This document shows, in pieces, positions 1-9,079 of a DNA stretch of 51,242 nucleotides. Source of the stretch: Reclinomonas americana ATCC 50394 (lineage: Eukaryota > Jakobida > Jakobea > Jakobida); the NCBI GenBank assembly GCA_048213135.1, contig PS015208.1:67291-118532 (forward strand), in the 5' to 3' direction. The notes beneath the pieces were generated by a model. It made no database searches. It was given only the letters and a program-made list of their open reading frames with translations, and was not told the DNA's origin. The first letter of the stretch is position 1, and every line of letters starts with the position of its first letter. A program made the position numbers and the translations under genes.

Positions 1-540
1 GTGGACGGCGCAGCTGGGGCGGCAGCCGTTGCGGCTACCATCACTGGTGGCGTTCCTGGAGGCCCAGTTGGCGGTGATGTGGATGACGGCGACGACGAGG
101 TCTTTGAAGACGATGGCGACGCGGGCTTTGCCTTTGTCGACGACCGGGGAGACGATGACCTCGACCGTGATCACGATGCCGACGACGACGACGATGATGA
201 TGATGGGGATGGGGATGCAGGTGGCGACCGGATGCGTGGCGATCGGCGCCCCGTGTTCCCTTTTCTTGCAGATGACGAGGATGTGGCAGGGATCGAGGAA
301 GTGGAAGATGAAGGCGATGATGATGACGACGACGACGATGGCGATGCTGAGGACGAGGACGAAGACTATGATGACGACGAAGACTACCTTGACGAGCTGG
401 ACAGCTACGCTGCCGATGGTGCGTATGAGATTGGAAGCAAGTTGGGAAGTGACTTGCGGCAGCTGCGCCTCATACGTGTTTGTGTGTGTGTGTGTGTGTG
501 TACGATTGCAGTCGAGTGGCGTCGCATGTTTTCGAATCCC
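1..540 (+). CDS. Acidic low-complexity protein, C-terminal part (partial at both ends)
   Basis: An open frame runs from the first base of the window. It encodes a Gly/Ala-rich stretch followed by long Asp/Glu runs with many Asp-Asp-Asp repeats, broken by a few Tyr and Leu. A possible intron spans about 221-271 (it ends ttcttgcag and keeps the frame). Another spans about 419-514 (donor gtgcgt, TG repeat, acceptor gattgcag), after which the frame continues as VEWRRMFSNP into the N gap. The opposite strand would give runs of Val/Ile, so the plus strand is the better reading. Such acidic tails occur in many chromatin, nucleolar and RNA-binding proteins, but no domain is visible and I assign no function. 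The start lies left of the window and the stop is in or beyond the gap. Confidence 0.5.
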
Positions 541-907
541 NNNNNNNNNNNNNNNNNNNNNNNNNNNNNNNNNNNNNNNNNNNNNNNNNNNNNNNNNNNN
601 NNNNNNNNNNNNNNNNNNNNNNNNNNNNNNNNNNNNNNNNNNNNNNNNNNNNNNNNNNNNNNNNNNNNNNNNNNNNNNNNNNNNNNNNNNNNNNNNNNNN
701 NNNNNNNNNNNNNNNNNNNNNNNNNNNNNNNNNNNNNNNNNNNNNNNNNNNNNNNNNNNNNNNNNNNNNNNNNNNNNNNNNNNNNNNNNNNNNNNNNNNN
801 NNNNNNNNNNNNNNNNNNNNNNNNNNNNNNNNNNNNNNNNNNNNNNNNNNNNNNNNNNNNNNNNNNNNNNNNNNNNNNNNNNNNNNNNNNNNNNNNNNNN
901 NNNNNNN
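541..907. other. Assembly gap (N run)
   Basis: Unresolved bases. The 3' ends of two convergent genes, the acidic gene on plus and the LRR gene on minus, must lie in or next to this gap. Confidence 0.95.
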
Positions 908-2632
908 CCGAATGCCGGCTGCAGTCAGCGCGGCCAGATTACGCATCAACATCTCACGCTGCTGCTGCAGCACGGCTTGCGGTAGCATGGCTGGATCCAT
1001 GAATCCGGCACGTGCACGGAATACGGTAGGCCAAGCGCCCCCGGTGCCACCAATACGTGTTCTGCCCATCAGATCCTCCAAGTGCCCCGCTGGCACGGGC
1101 TCCATTCCCGAGCCGAACGGTAGCCTGCACGTGGAATGCGCAAGATGAGAAGGGAAGGGGGAGAGACACGGCGGTGGCGCGGGAAAGGGGGAGAAGGCTG
1201 ACTGACCTTCGTTGCAGGGAGAGGTCGGTCAAACTCGGCAGGCGACGCAGAGCGGCGGCCAACGGACGGAGTCTGGCCAGCCGTGCTCCGCATATCGACA
1301 GCACTCGCAGGTTCACCAAGGCACCTGCAGCAGATCCGACTCTTCGAGTCAGAAGTGCATTCATCATTGCAAAACGAAAAAGGAAACGCCAGTAACTGAA
1401 GCACTCGGGGTCAATCGTGGTCACGGGGTTCGAGTCCTGTGTGATAGGCGGGGATTGAGCACACACGAGCAGAGGGGAGCGCACGCTGCTGGGCGGCGGC
1501 GACGCACCAGCACGAGGATTTCAAGGTTGACGAGCGTCGACAGGTTCTCCACCACCGTGATCTGCGGTATGCGCACATCGACTTGTCACATGGACGAACA
1601 ATCGATTATGGACCCAAATCTGGTCGCACATGCACGCAACATGATTGCCGGCGAGCCACAGTCGCCGCAGCTTCGTACACTTTTCGAGACTGCACGCACA
1701 CAGTCACATAATCACACACGCACAAGAGATGAGAGAAGTGTGAGAAAGCGAGGGACGCCAGACAAACTAGCTGGGAAATACCACACTGGCCGTGAGATGA
1801 ACTCTCACGCCCTCTGCTGGTTGCATAACTTTTCTATCTTGGTCGCTCCCACACGCGCGTGCAGCACGGCCAGATTGGGCAGCAGACGCAGGAATTCCGG
1901 CAGACAACCTGTGTGTGACAAGAGAAACGGGGCGTAAAAATAAACTCCTCGACACCGCCGCCGCTGACTCTCCGACAGAATCAGGAGAGGGAGATAAAGA
2001 GGAGAAGGAGAAGAGGAGAAGGAGAAGCGACTGTGCGTGTGCGCGCGCGCGCGAGAGAGCGTAGACAGTGTGCTTGTCGTCGATCGAGTTGTGAGCATGA
2101 GTCTTCTCACTCTCCCTTGCTCATCCACATGCGCGCGCGTAAGCATCCAACAGCACATGCAGTCCACCAGTGTGAGCATGCAAGTACGTGTGCGTATGTG
2201 CAGATGCGCCAAGATCGATGATGATGATGATAAGTGAGAGAAAACCGCACACACAGGCACACACACTCAATCAAGCAAAGAACTGATCGTGTGCGCACAT
2301 AGAGAGAAAAGACGCACACATATGCGCACAGAGAGAGAAAGAGAGGGAGACAGGGGAAGGAGCACTTGCTCCAACTCACTGACGACAATTCAACCGCGAC
2401 CTCCCACACACGCGCGCGCGCGCACATTGACGGACTCAGCAAAGCATCCATGTGCGCACCTCTCACAGCACACACATACAGATACACTGACACTGACAGA
2501 CAAGGGCGCGCGCGTGTGTGAGCGTGGTCGTGATGGCTCACCATAGTCCTTTTGCAAGTGCAGCTCAATGACCTCCTCAGGTGCGCATGTCAGGCGGTTG
2601 TCGCGAAGTGCTTCAGCAAGGGCGGCGTCCAT
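908..2632 (-). CDS. Leucine-rich repeat protein, SDS22/LRRC9-like arrangement (3' end in gap)
   Basis: The predicted start is the ATG at 2632, giving MDAALAEALRDN and then EEVIELHLQKDYG. A long microsatellite-rich intron (about 2541-1917) follows. Small exons then join in frame: LPEFLRLLPNLAVLHARVG (about 1916-1836), LEKCTKLRRLWLAGN (near 1690-1650), ITVVENLSTLVNLEILVL (1562-1508), DSNPVTTIDPECF (near 1437-1398), ALVNLRVLSICGARL and LPSLTDLSLQ (1340-1206), and a non-LRR stretch ending in LAALTAAGI at the gap. Four to five LRRs with LxxLxLxxN spacing are clear. The order 'ELHLQ, LPNL, LEKC, LRRLWLAGN' resembles LRRC9/SDS22-type proteins, which act as protein-binding scaffolds. That subfamily match is an inference. 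An upstream in-frame ATG at 2785 leaves the start uncertain. Confidence 0.7.
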
Positions 2633-2925
2633 CAGAGAACACACACGCGCACGCCACTCACACACAACGCTCCACCGCCTGAAACAGCGGCGCTTTGTGA
2701 GCGTGTCCCACGACTGTGATCCCAGCTGATGTCCGGCGACGTCTTTGACGGGATGTGGACCTTTGCCTGACAGTGTCGAGTTCACGGCCAGCTGATGGTC
2801 AGACTAGACGCCCTCTACCCGTATAGGCGACGGGTAGATCGCGTTGCTGATGTCCGCAGACTTCCGGTGGGTCCGAATTCGAACTGTCGATCAGGTGGTG
2901 GCAGCGCAACGCTTTCATGATTTAA
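2633..2925. other. Intergenic region between two minus-strand genes
   Basis: About 290 bp separate the esterase stop from the LRR gene start, and no gene is seen. It contains a perfect 8-bp inverted repeat, CTACCCGT with ACGGGTAG (2815-2822 and 2830-2837), around a 7-nt loop. An 8-bp stem of this kind is expected a few times by chance in a window this size. Confidence 0.5.
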
Positions 2926-5092
2926 TTAGTCGCACCACCAGTACCTCTGGTCGACGCCGAGTGCCTCCCACATGGCGCACGTGTCGGCCTTGTAGTTTTC
3001 GACGGCTTGCGGCGGATCGCGCATGACCATGGTGGTGAAGGAGGACGAGGTTGAGGAGCGGAAGAAGGGCGGCCAGACGGCCTGGTCCAGCTGCCCGTCG
3101 GTCATCAGCTGGGCCCACATGGTGCGCAGGAATTGCGAGTGGCGCTCGTCGGTGGGCGTGGGCATGTAGCCGCTGTCGGGACCCCACAGCTGCACGTGGA
3201 CAGAGGAGGATGTCAGTGTCTCGCAATTTGTGTCGCACAGCGCAGCGGGCGGAGCTTACCTGCAGCCCATTCACTTGATCCCACGTGTGGAAGGCGTACC
3301 GCGCATAATAACTATCAGAGACGAAAATGGGCGTTCCCGGGTTCCAGTCTGCCCGAGAGACAACATACGGTAGTGAGGGTGGTGGCGAGAGCAGGATCGC
3401 ACCATCCACCACTCAACTGTTGACAAAGACGTAGATCGGACTCTTGTATGCGCCCGTGGCGTGTGCACGTCGCACGAGAGCGATGCTGGCACACGACAGG
3501 CCATAGTCGGACACAATGGCCTGCACGGCGACAGTGAGAACTGGTGAGAGGAGTGGGAGGGGTGATCCGTCAGCGACCAGCGCGCAACATCGAACGCCAT
3601 CTGGGGATCGCTGTTCGCCTCGGCGCTGTACTGTGCCAACACGGTGGTCGCCACACCGCTCGGATTCTTGTATGCGGCAAACGACTTGGTGATAAAGTCC
3701 TTCCACTGTGCCGAAGTGTAGCCAGCCACCCGCACCTCTGGTCCGTAGTCCTGCTCAACGCGAAAAAGGTGAGTGCTGCGACTTGTGGTTGGACGACATG
3801 GCGCGCAACGCACCGACTCGTAGCCCATGTTGCCAAACATGAACGGCACATCGACGAGTCCAGTGGCGAGGGCGTCGCCAAACGGCATCGTGATGACACG
3901 CCTGTCGACCACCGGCAGACCGGCGTAGTGCATGCCGTTGGCGCTCTTTGGCATGTTCCACATGCCCGGCGTGTCCCACGAGTGCGGAATGGCGTGCGTG
4001 AGCTGCGTGGTACCGTCATGAGTGCGGAAAAAAAGAGAAAATATGTTGCAGGTTTGTGCACACTCACCGTCTTGATCGACGCTCGTCGCATGCACGTCAG
4101 CCGCGCCGACCACGAGCTCAACGAGCCACAGCCGGCCGCATCGAGAATGCCCGCGTTCTGCTTCTCCGCGTCGTGCATCGAAATGGTAATGTTTGGCGAC
4201 CCCGACAAGGAGATGGCGCGGTGGAAGAGACCACGAGAGGCAGCACTCGACATGAGCGCGAAGATGGACGTGCCACCGCTGGACTGGCCGTACACGGTGA
4301 CACGCGACGGATCGCCGCCAAAGTTGGCAATGTTGTCGCGAATCCACCGCAACGCCAGCTGCTGGTCGAGACTGCGCACGAGGCATGAGCATGACTGACA
4401 GGCACACTCACACTCACACTCACACGCAAAGTACACGCAACATGCCGTAATTTCCCGAGGTGCCTCCCTGCTCCTCGCTGAGCTCCGACACGGCAAGGAA
4501 GCCAAAGATATTCAAGCGATAGTTGATGGTCACGCCCACGCAGGGGGTGGTGGCCACAAAGTTCTGCACGTACTCGTCCACCGCGGAGCCATCCATCAGG
4601 CCTCCTCCGTGAATGTCGACCAGCACCGGCAGCAGGCCGGCACTCGTGGCATTGCTACTTGTCGCGGGCATGTAGACATTGAGCTGTAGACAGTCCTCGC
4701 TCCCATCAGAACCGTCGCTCTGTACGCAGCGCGGTCCCAGTCGCGTGGCATCGAGAATGCGCGTGGGACCCCAACAATCCGCCGACTCGGGTGCGCGCCA
4801 TCTGAGGTCGCCCACAGGCGCCTTGCCGTACGGGATGTTCTCAAAGGAGGCCACTGAGTGCCCTCCCACTACTGTGCTCTGCAGACGACCCTGTGTGGCA
4901 CCACCCGCAGCGCGTGTGAGCAAAAATGGAGAGAAGGAGTGTGGCAGTGTATCTCTCAACTTGCACGAGTCCGCACGTGGTGTTGACGAGCAGTGAGGGC
5001 GCTGTTGACACGTGGGCAGACGATAGAGGCCATGTGCATACCAGCACGGCCAGTGTGCACACGCACACGAGTAATGCGTGGCGCTTTTGCAT
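2926..5092 (-). CDS. Secreted type-B carboxylesterase (alpha/beta-hydrolase)
   Basis: The ATG at 5092 opens a signal peptide (MQKRHALLVCVCTLAVLVCTW). The mature protein follows the carboxylesterase/cholinesterase plan: the N-terminal IPYGKAPVGDLRWR block, EDCLQLNVYMP, the oxyanion-hole region VLVDIHGGG, and the nucleophile elbow VTVYGQSSGGTS (Ser in GQSSGG, near 4280). The histidine-loop candidate is YAFHTWDQVNGL (near 3280), and the C-terminal part ends QRYWWCD at a TAA (2926-2928). Family enzymes hydrolyse carboxylic esters in the secretory pathway or outside the cell; the substrate cannot be told. About eight exons are needed; introns lie for example at 4936-4890 and 4440-4375. The gene follows the transporter gene after only 14 bp on the same strand. 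The acidic triad member could not be placed with certainty. Confidence 0.9.
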
Positions 5093-5106
5093 GTTATTGC
5101 GTTGTA
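5093..5106 (-). promoter_or_regulatory. 14-bp gap between transporter stop and esterase ATG
   Basis: Only gttattgcgttgta lies between the two minus-strand coding regions. It leaves no room for a normal promoter, 5' UTR and 3' UTR, so the esterase promoter must sit inside the transporter gene, or the two share a transcript. Confidence 0.6.
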
Positions 5107-7695
5107 TTAAAGATCGGGACGGGCGGCAGAGGACGCCGAGTCCGTGTTCGCGTATCTCTTCAGGGGTATGATGCGGGGGAAGAGCAACTGGAGGCCCTCG
5201 TTGGGATCCTCCTGTTGCATGAGCTGGCGTCGGTACCACCAGCGGACGAGAGCGTAGGCCACCACCGACAGGCACACGAGCACCAGTCCGCAAATGTGCA
5301 TGGGCGACGGCGAGAAGTTCTGTCCATCGCCAACGAGATGAGAGACGCGATCGCGAGGGGTGGGTGGAGTGGGTGTCGTACGTGCAGCACGCAACAACAA
5401 TCATCAGCTTCTTCGGCAGCACATGGGAGAGCGAGGCGAAAAAGACAATCTGCGGCACAATATCGGCGTCTTGGATGACTCCGACGGCCGTGGAGCGGAA
5501 CACGGCAGTCAGCGCCACTGTCAGCGACTGGAACCTGCGGGAATACCACATTGTCAGTGAAAGGGGATGTACACGCAGGGAGAGAGGGAGAGAGAGGGCG
5601 CCCNNNNNNNNNNNNNNNNNNNNNNNNNNNNNNNNNNNNNNNNNNNNNNNNNNNNNNNNNNNNNNNNNNNNNNNNNNNNNNNNNNNNNNNNNNNNNNNNN
5701 NNNNNNNNNNNNNNNNNNNNNNNNNNNNNNNNNNNNNNNNNNNNNNNNNNNNNNNNNNNNNNNNNNNNNNNNNNNNNNNNNNNNNNNNNNNNNNNNNNNN
5801 NNNNNNNNNNNNNNNNNNNNNNNNNNNNNNNNNGTTGCGCGCAACGTCAGGGTGAGGACAACACCGCCGAGGAGCACGGGCACGACGTACGCCGTGTGCC
5901 GGAGAACTTCGGTGGCGGGCGGGTTTCGCACTCCGACCTCGTACGCAAATGCGGGTGTGATCAAGAAGAGAAGCGCCATGACCATCTTGAAGAGTGTGAT
6001 CTGCACGATGCATGAGGGAGGCGAGGAGCCCCGATGCACCACCGAACACACATGCAACGCACCTCCAGAATGCTCATGTTGTGGGGTGGCGCACACAACT
6101 CGATGCACACTTGCCGAAGCAGCACAATCATGAGGCCGGTGGCCAGCGCAGACACGAGGTTGAAGGCAAACGCCAGCGCGGGCGGACCTTGAATGCCCTG
6201 TTGCNNNNNNNNNNNNNNNNNNNNNNNNNNNNNNNNNNNNNNNNNNNNNNNNNNNNNNNNNNNNNNNNNNNNNNNNNNNNNNNNNNNNNNNNNNNNNNNN
6301 NNNNNNNNNNNNNNNNNNNNNNNNNNNNNNNNNNNNNNNNNNNNNNNNNNNNNNNNNNNNNNNNNNNNNNNNNNNNNNNNNNNNNNNNNNNNNNNNNNNN
6401 NNNNNNNNNNNNNNNNNNNNNNNNNNNNNNNNNNNNNNNNNNNNNNNNNNNNNNNNNNNNNNNNNNNNNNNNNNNNNNNNNNNNNNNNNNNNNNNNNNNN
6501 NNNNNNNNNNNNNNNNNNNNNNNNNNNNNNNNNNNNNNNNNNNNNNNNNNNNNNNNNNNNNNNNNNNNNNNNNNNNNNNNNNNNNNNNNNNNNNNNNNNN
6601 NNNNNNNNNNNNNNNNNNNNNNNNNNNNNNNNNNNNNNNNNNNNNNNNNNNNNNNNNNNNNNNNNNNNNNNNNNNNNNNNNNNNNNNNNNNNNNNNNNNN
6701 NNNNNNNNNNNNNNNNNNNNNNNNNNNNNNNNNNNNNNNNNNNNNNNNTCATCGTGAATACCATCGGAGGAACAAGAGCACCGTCTCACGCTCGCACACA
6801 CACACGCACCTCGGTGGAGTCGAACGAGACAAGCACCACTCCCGCCGCGAGTGACACGCACAGTAGCACCTCGGGCCACCGCGGGCGCTCGTTCTTGACA
6901 AAGAGGAACGTAAAGATCACAATCCACAGCAACTGTAGGCGCACACTTGTCAGCAACACGAAGGGCGGATCCGAAGCCCGCACACACAACGCACCGTGGT
7001 CGAGCGCAGAATGAGGTGCAAGTTGGCCGGCACCTGCTTGAGGCCGAGATTGCCGAGCGCCATCACACAAGCGTACAAGAACGAGACCAGAACCAGCTTC
7101 CGCCTGCGCCGCACATCAGCTCCACTACGACTACCAACACAGAGACAAGCGACCTCTCTCCGCGCGCACGCAACGTCTTGAACCAGAAGCCCGGCCCACC
7201 AAACCAGCTCCGCCCGTCCCCCTCGTCGCCCCCATCATAGTCATACTCATCGTCGTCGATCCCATCATAGTACGTGCTATCGTTCTCCCCTCGCCGTCGC
7301 CGACAACAGCAACAGCACGAGTAGCGCAAGCGCTGCCACCATCGCCACCGCTCACCCGCGTTCCACAACAGCAACACCAGGACAACTCCACTCAACTCAA
7401 GCACACTGGCCATTAGCGGAAACTCAAACCCGGCGTACTCGCCAATGCCCGAGAACGTGATTTTGTTGTACAATGGAAGCACAATGTCAGCCTACACAAT
7501 GCACGTGCGTATGTGAGACAGGAGAGCAAGGCAAGGCAGCAGGAGGGGGCGAGAGAGAGAGACCAGAATGTAGAGCACAAGAAACACGGCATTGCGAGTG
7601 GTGACAGGTTGCAGATTGGTGGTGGCGGCCTGTTGCCGCGGATCAGTGGCCGCGGATGACTCGTCGCCGTTGATGGCATGTCGCGCAGTCTTCAT
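5107..7695 (-). CDS. Multi-pass transporter of the drug/metabolite superfamily (nucleotide-sugar/triose-phosphate type), interrupted by two gaps
   Basis: The ATG at 7695 begins a short soluble N-terminus, followed by hydrophobic segments: AVFLVLYILADIVLPLYNKI, then an exon with LMASVLELSGVVLVLLLW. Later exons give VMALGNLGLKQVPANLHLIL and LLWIVIFTFLFVKNERPRW plus VLLCVSLAAGVVLVSF. After the gap come LVSALATGLMIVLLRQ, ITLFKMVMALLFLITPAFAY and VVPVLLGGVVLTL; after the second gap come FQSLTVALTAVFRS and HICGLVLVCLSVVAYALVRWW. The 'YNK' in helix 1, about ten helices, and a cytosolic basic tail fit TPT/SLC35-type carriers of the Golgi or ER. The substrate is unknown. N runs at 5604-5833 and 6205-6748 hide part of the protein. 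The stop (5107) is 14 bp from the next start. The start lies 70 bp from the divergent RRP40 ATG. Confidence 0.75.
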
Positions 7696-7765
7696 CTTGT
7701 CAGCACAGCAGTGACAGACAGAGACTATTCCGCTCGCCTTTCCCCACCTTCTTTCTCACTCAATC
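7696..7765. promoter_or_regulatory. Probable bidirectional promoter (transporter / RRP40)
   Basis: Seventy bases separate two divergent ATGs. The stretch is pyrimidine-rich on plus (ctttccccaccttctttctc) and has no TATA box. The promoter role is inferred from position only. Confidence 0.5.
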
Positions 7766-8957
7766 ATGGAGCTGCTCGTCGCCCTTGGCACACTCGTGTT
7801 CCCCGGTGACATTGTCGGTCGACTCAGCGACGCGCAAGGCACAGAAGAGGATGGCGAGTATGAAGAGGAAGAAGACGAGGAAGACGAGGGTGCGTCTGCA
7901 TCGACAAAGACCACACTGGCCATGTTGAGACTGGGTGCTGGCCTCATTCAGGATCGTGAGGTGGTCGTGGCCACGCGTGCAGGCGTGTTGAGGCGACTGG
8001 CAGCTGCAGCTGCGCACTTGTATACAGTGGATACTCCGGGATTGCGTTGTGTTGCGTCTCTCTCACTCGCACACACACACGCACACACACACATGCACAC
8101 ACACACACACACACACACTTGCACACACACACACACACACACGCACACACGCACACACATGCACAAGACAATGCATTGAGTGCATTCATTCTCTCCACTC
8201 GCTCTCCCTCTCACCATCTCCGTGCACACTGGTGGCCACATGCACTCCCTTGCACACACGTTCACTCACTCAAATGCACGCGCATGGAGCGCGCGCACGT
8301 TGAGGTGCGGCATGTCTCTCTCTCTTACACACTCACGCGCATTCACAGTACGTTCCCTCGCTGGAGGACCCTGTGATTGGAGTGGTGACGGATGCAGGTG
8401 GCGAGAACTACAAGGTCGATTTGGGGTGTCATCGGCAGGGAACGCTGTCGGTGTTGGCCTTTGATGGAGCAAGCAAGCGCAATCGACCGCGATTGGAGGT
8501 CGGTGCACTCGTGTACTGCCGTGTGGTGCTGGCCAGTCGTGATGTGGAGCCGGAGCTGTCGTGTGTGAGTCCGACGAGTCGCAAGGAGTGGATGACGGGC
8601 GAGAGTGTGTTTAATGAGCTCAAGAGCGGCACGCTGTTTGAGTGCTCGTCGACGCTGTGTCGCCAGTTGCGTTTTTTTTTTGTTGGGGTGGCAAGGCGGC
8701 TGCTGCTGCGTTCGTGCTCTGAACACTGTGTGCGGGGCTGCAGGTTGCTGGATCCCGAATGCACGGTGTTGAAGCAGGTGGGAGCGCGCATTCCGTTTGA
8801 GATCGCCGTCGGTGTCAATGGTCGTGTGTGGGTCAATGCTGCCTCGTATCGGCATCTGGCGCTCGTCTGCAACGCCATTCAGAATTCGGAGTTCCTCACG
8901 GCGGCGCAGATCAAGCTGATGGTGCGGAAGTTGGTGGAGGGCGCCGGTGGCAAGTGA
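7766..8957 (+). CDS. EXOSC3: Exosome complex cap subunit RRP40 / EXOSC3
   Basis: Three exons (7766-8050, 8349-8665, 8744-8957) give exactly 271 codons plus stop. Exon 1 encodes the N-terminal domain (GTLVFPGDIVGRL) with an acidic insert and AGVLRRL. Exon 2 is the S1 domain (YVPSLEDPVIGVVTDAGGENYKVDLG; SVLAFDGASKRNRP; VGALVYCRVVLASRDVEPEL). Exon 3 is the KH domain (LLDPECTVLKQVGARIPFEIAVGVNGRVWV, then AIQNSEFLT). All these blocks match RRP40, a non-catalytic cap protein of the RNA exosome that guides RNA into the barrel for 3'-5' decay in nucleus and cytoplasm. Both introns start GTTGCG. The first contains a (CA)n tract, the second a T9 run. The unusual acidic insert (EEEEDEEDEG, about residues 32-45) is not typical of the family. 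Confidence 0.95.
8061..8165 (+). repeat. (CA)n microsatellite in RRP40 intron 1
   Basis: About 105 bp of nearly pure CA dinucleotides broken by TG, GC and GT interruptions, lying wholly inside the 298-bp intron. It makes this intron several times longer than most in the window. Confidence 0.85.
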
Positions 8958-9079
8958 AAAAAGTGAAGCCATAATATATATATAGATAATGTTTTTCTCC
9001 AACAAAAAGTGCCCTCTCATTCATTCTATCAAGTGTGTGTGTGCGTGATTCACAGGCTGGGTATCTTGCCTGTTGCTGT

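Noticed and set aside
1427-1437. GGTTCGAGTCC, a perfect match to a tRNA B box
   Set aside because: It lies in an LRR exon on the other strand, and I could not form an acceptor stem, D-arm or anticodon arm upstream. Most likely chance.
2815-2837. Perfect 8-bp inverted repeat between genes, as a possible terminator or operator
   Set aside because: Several such stems are expected by chance in 51 kb, and this is a eukaryotic locus without hairpin terminators.
8061-8165. Regular CA arrays as a possible CRISPR-like array
   Set aside because: Simple dinucleotide repeats without unique spacers, in a eukaryotic intron.
8047-8303. Open frames of His-Thr repeats on plus and Cys-Val repeats on minus
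   Set aside because: These are translations of the (CA)n tract inside the RRP40 intron, not genes.
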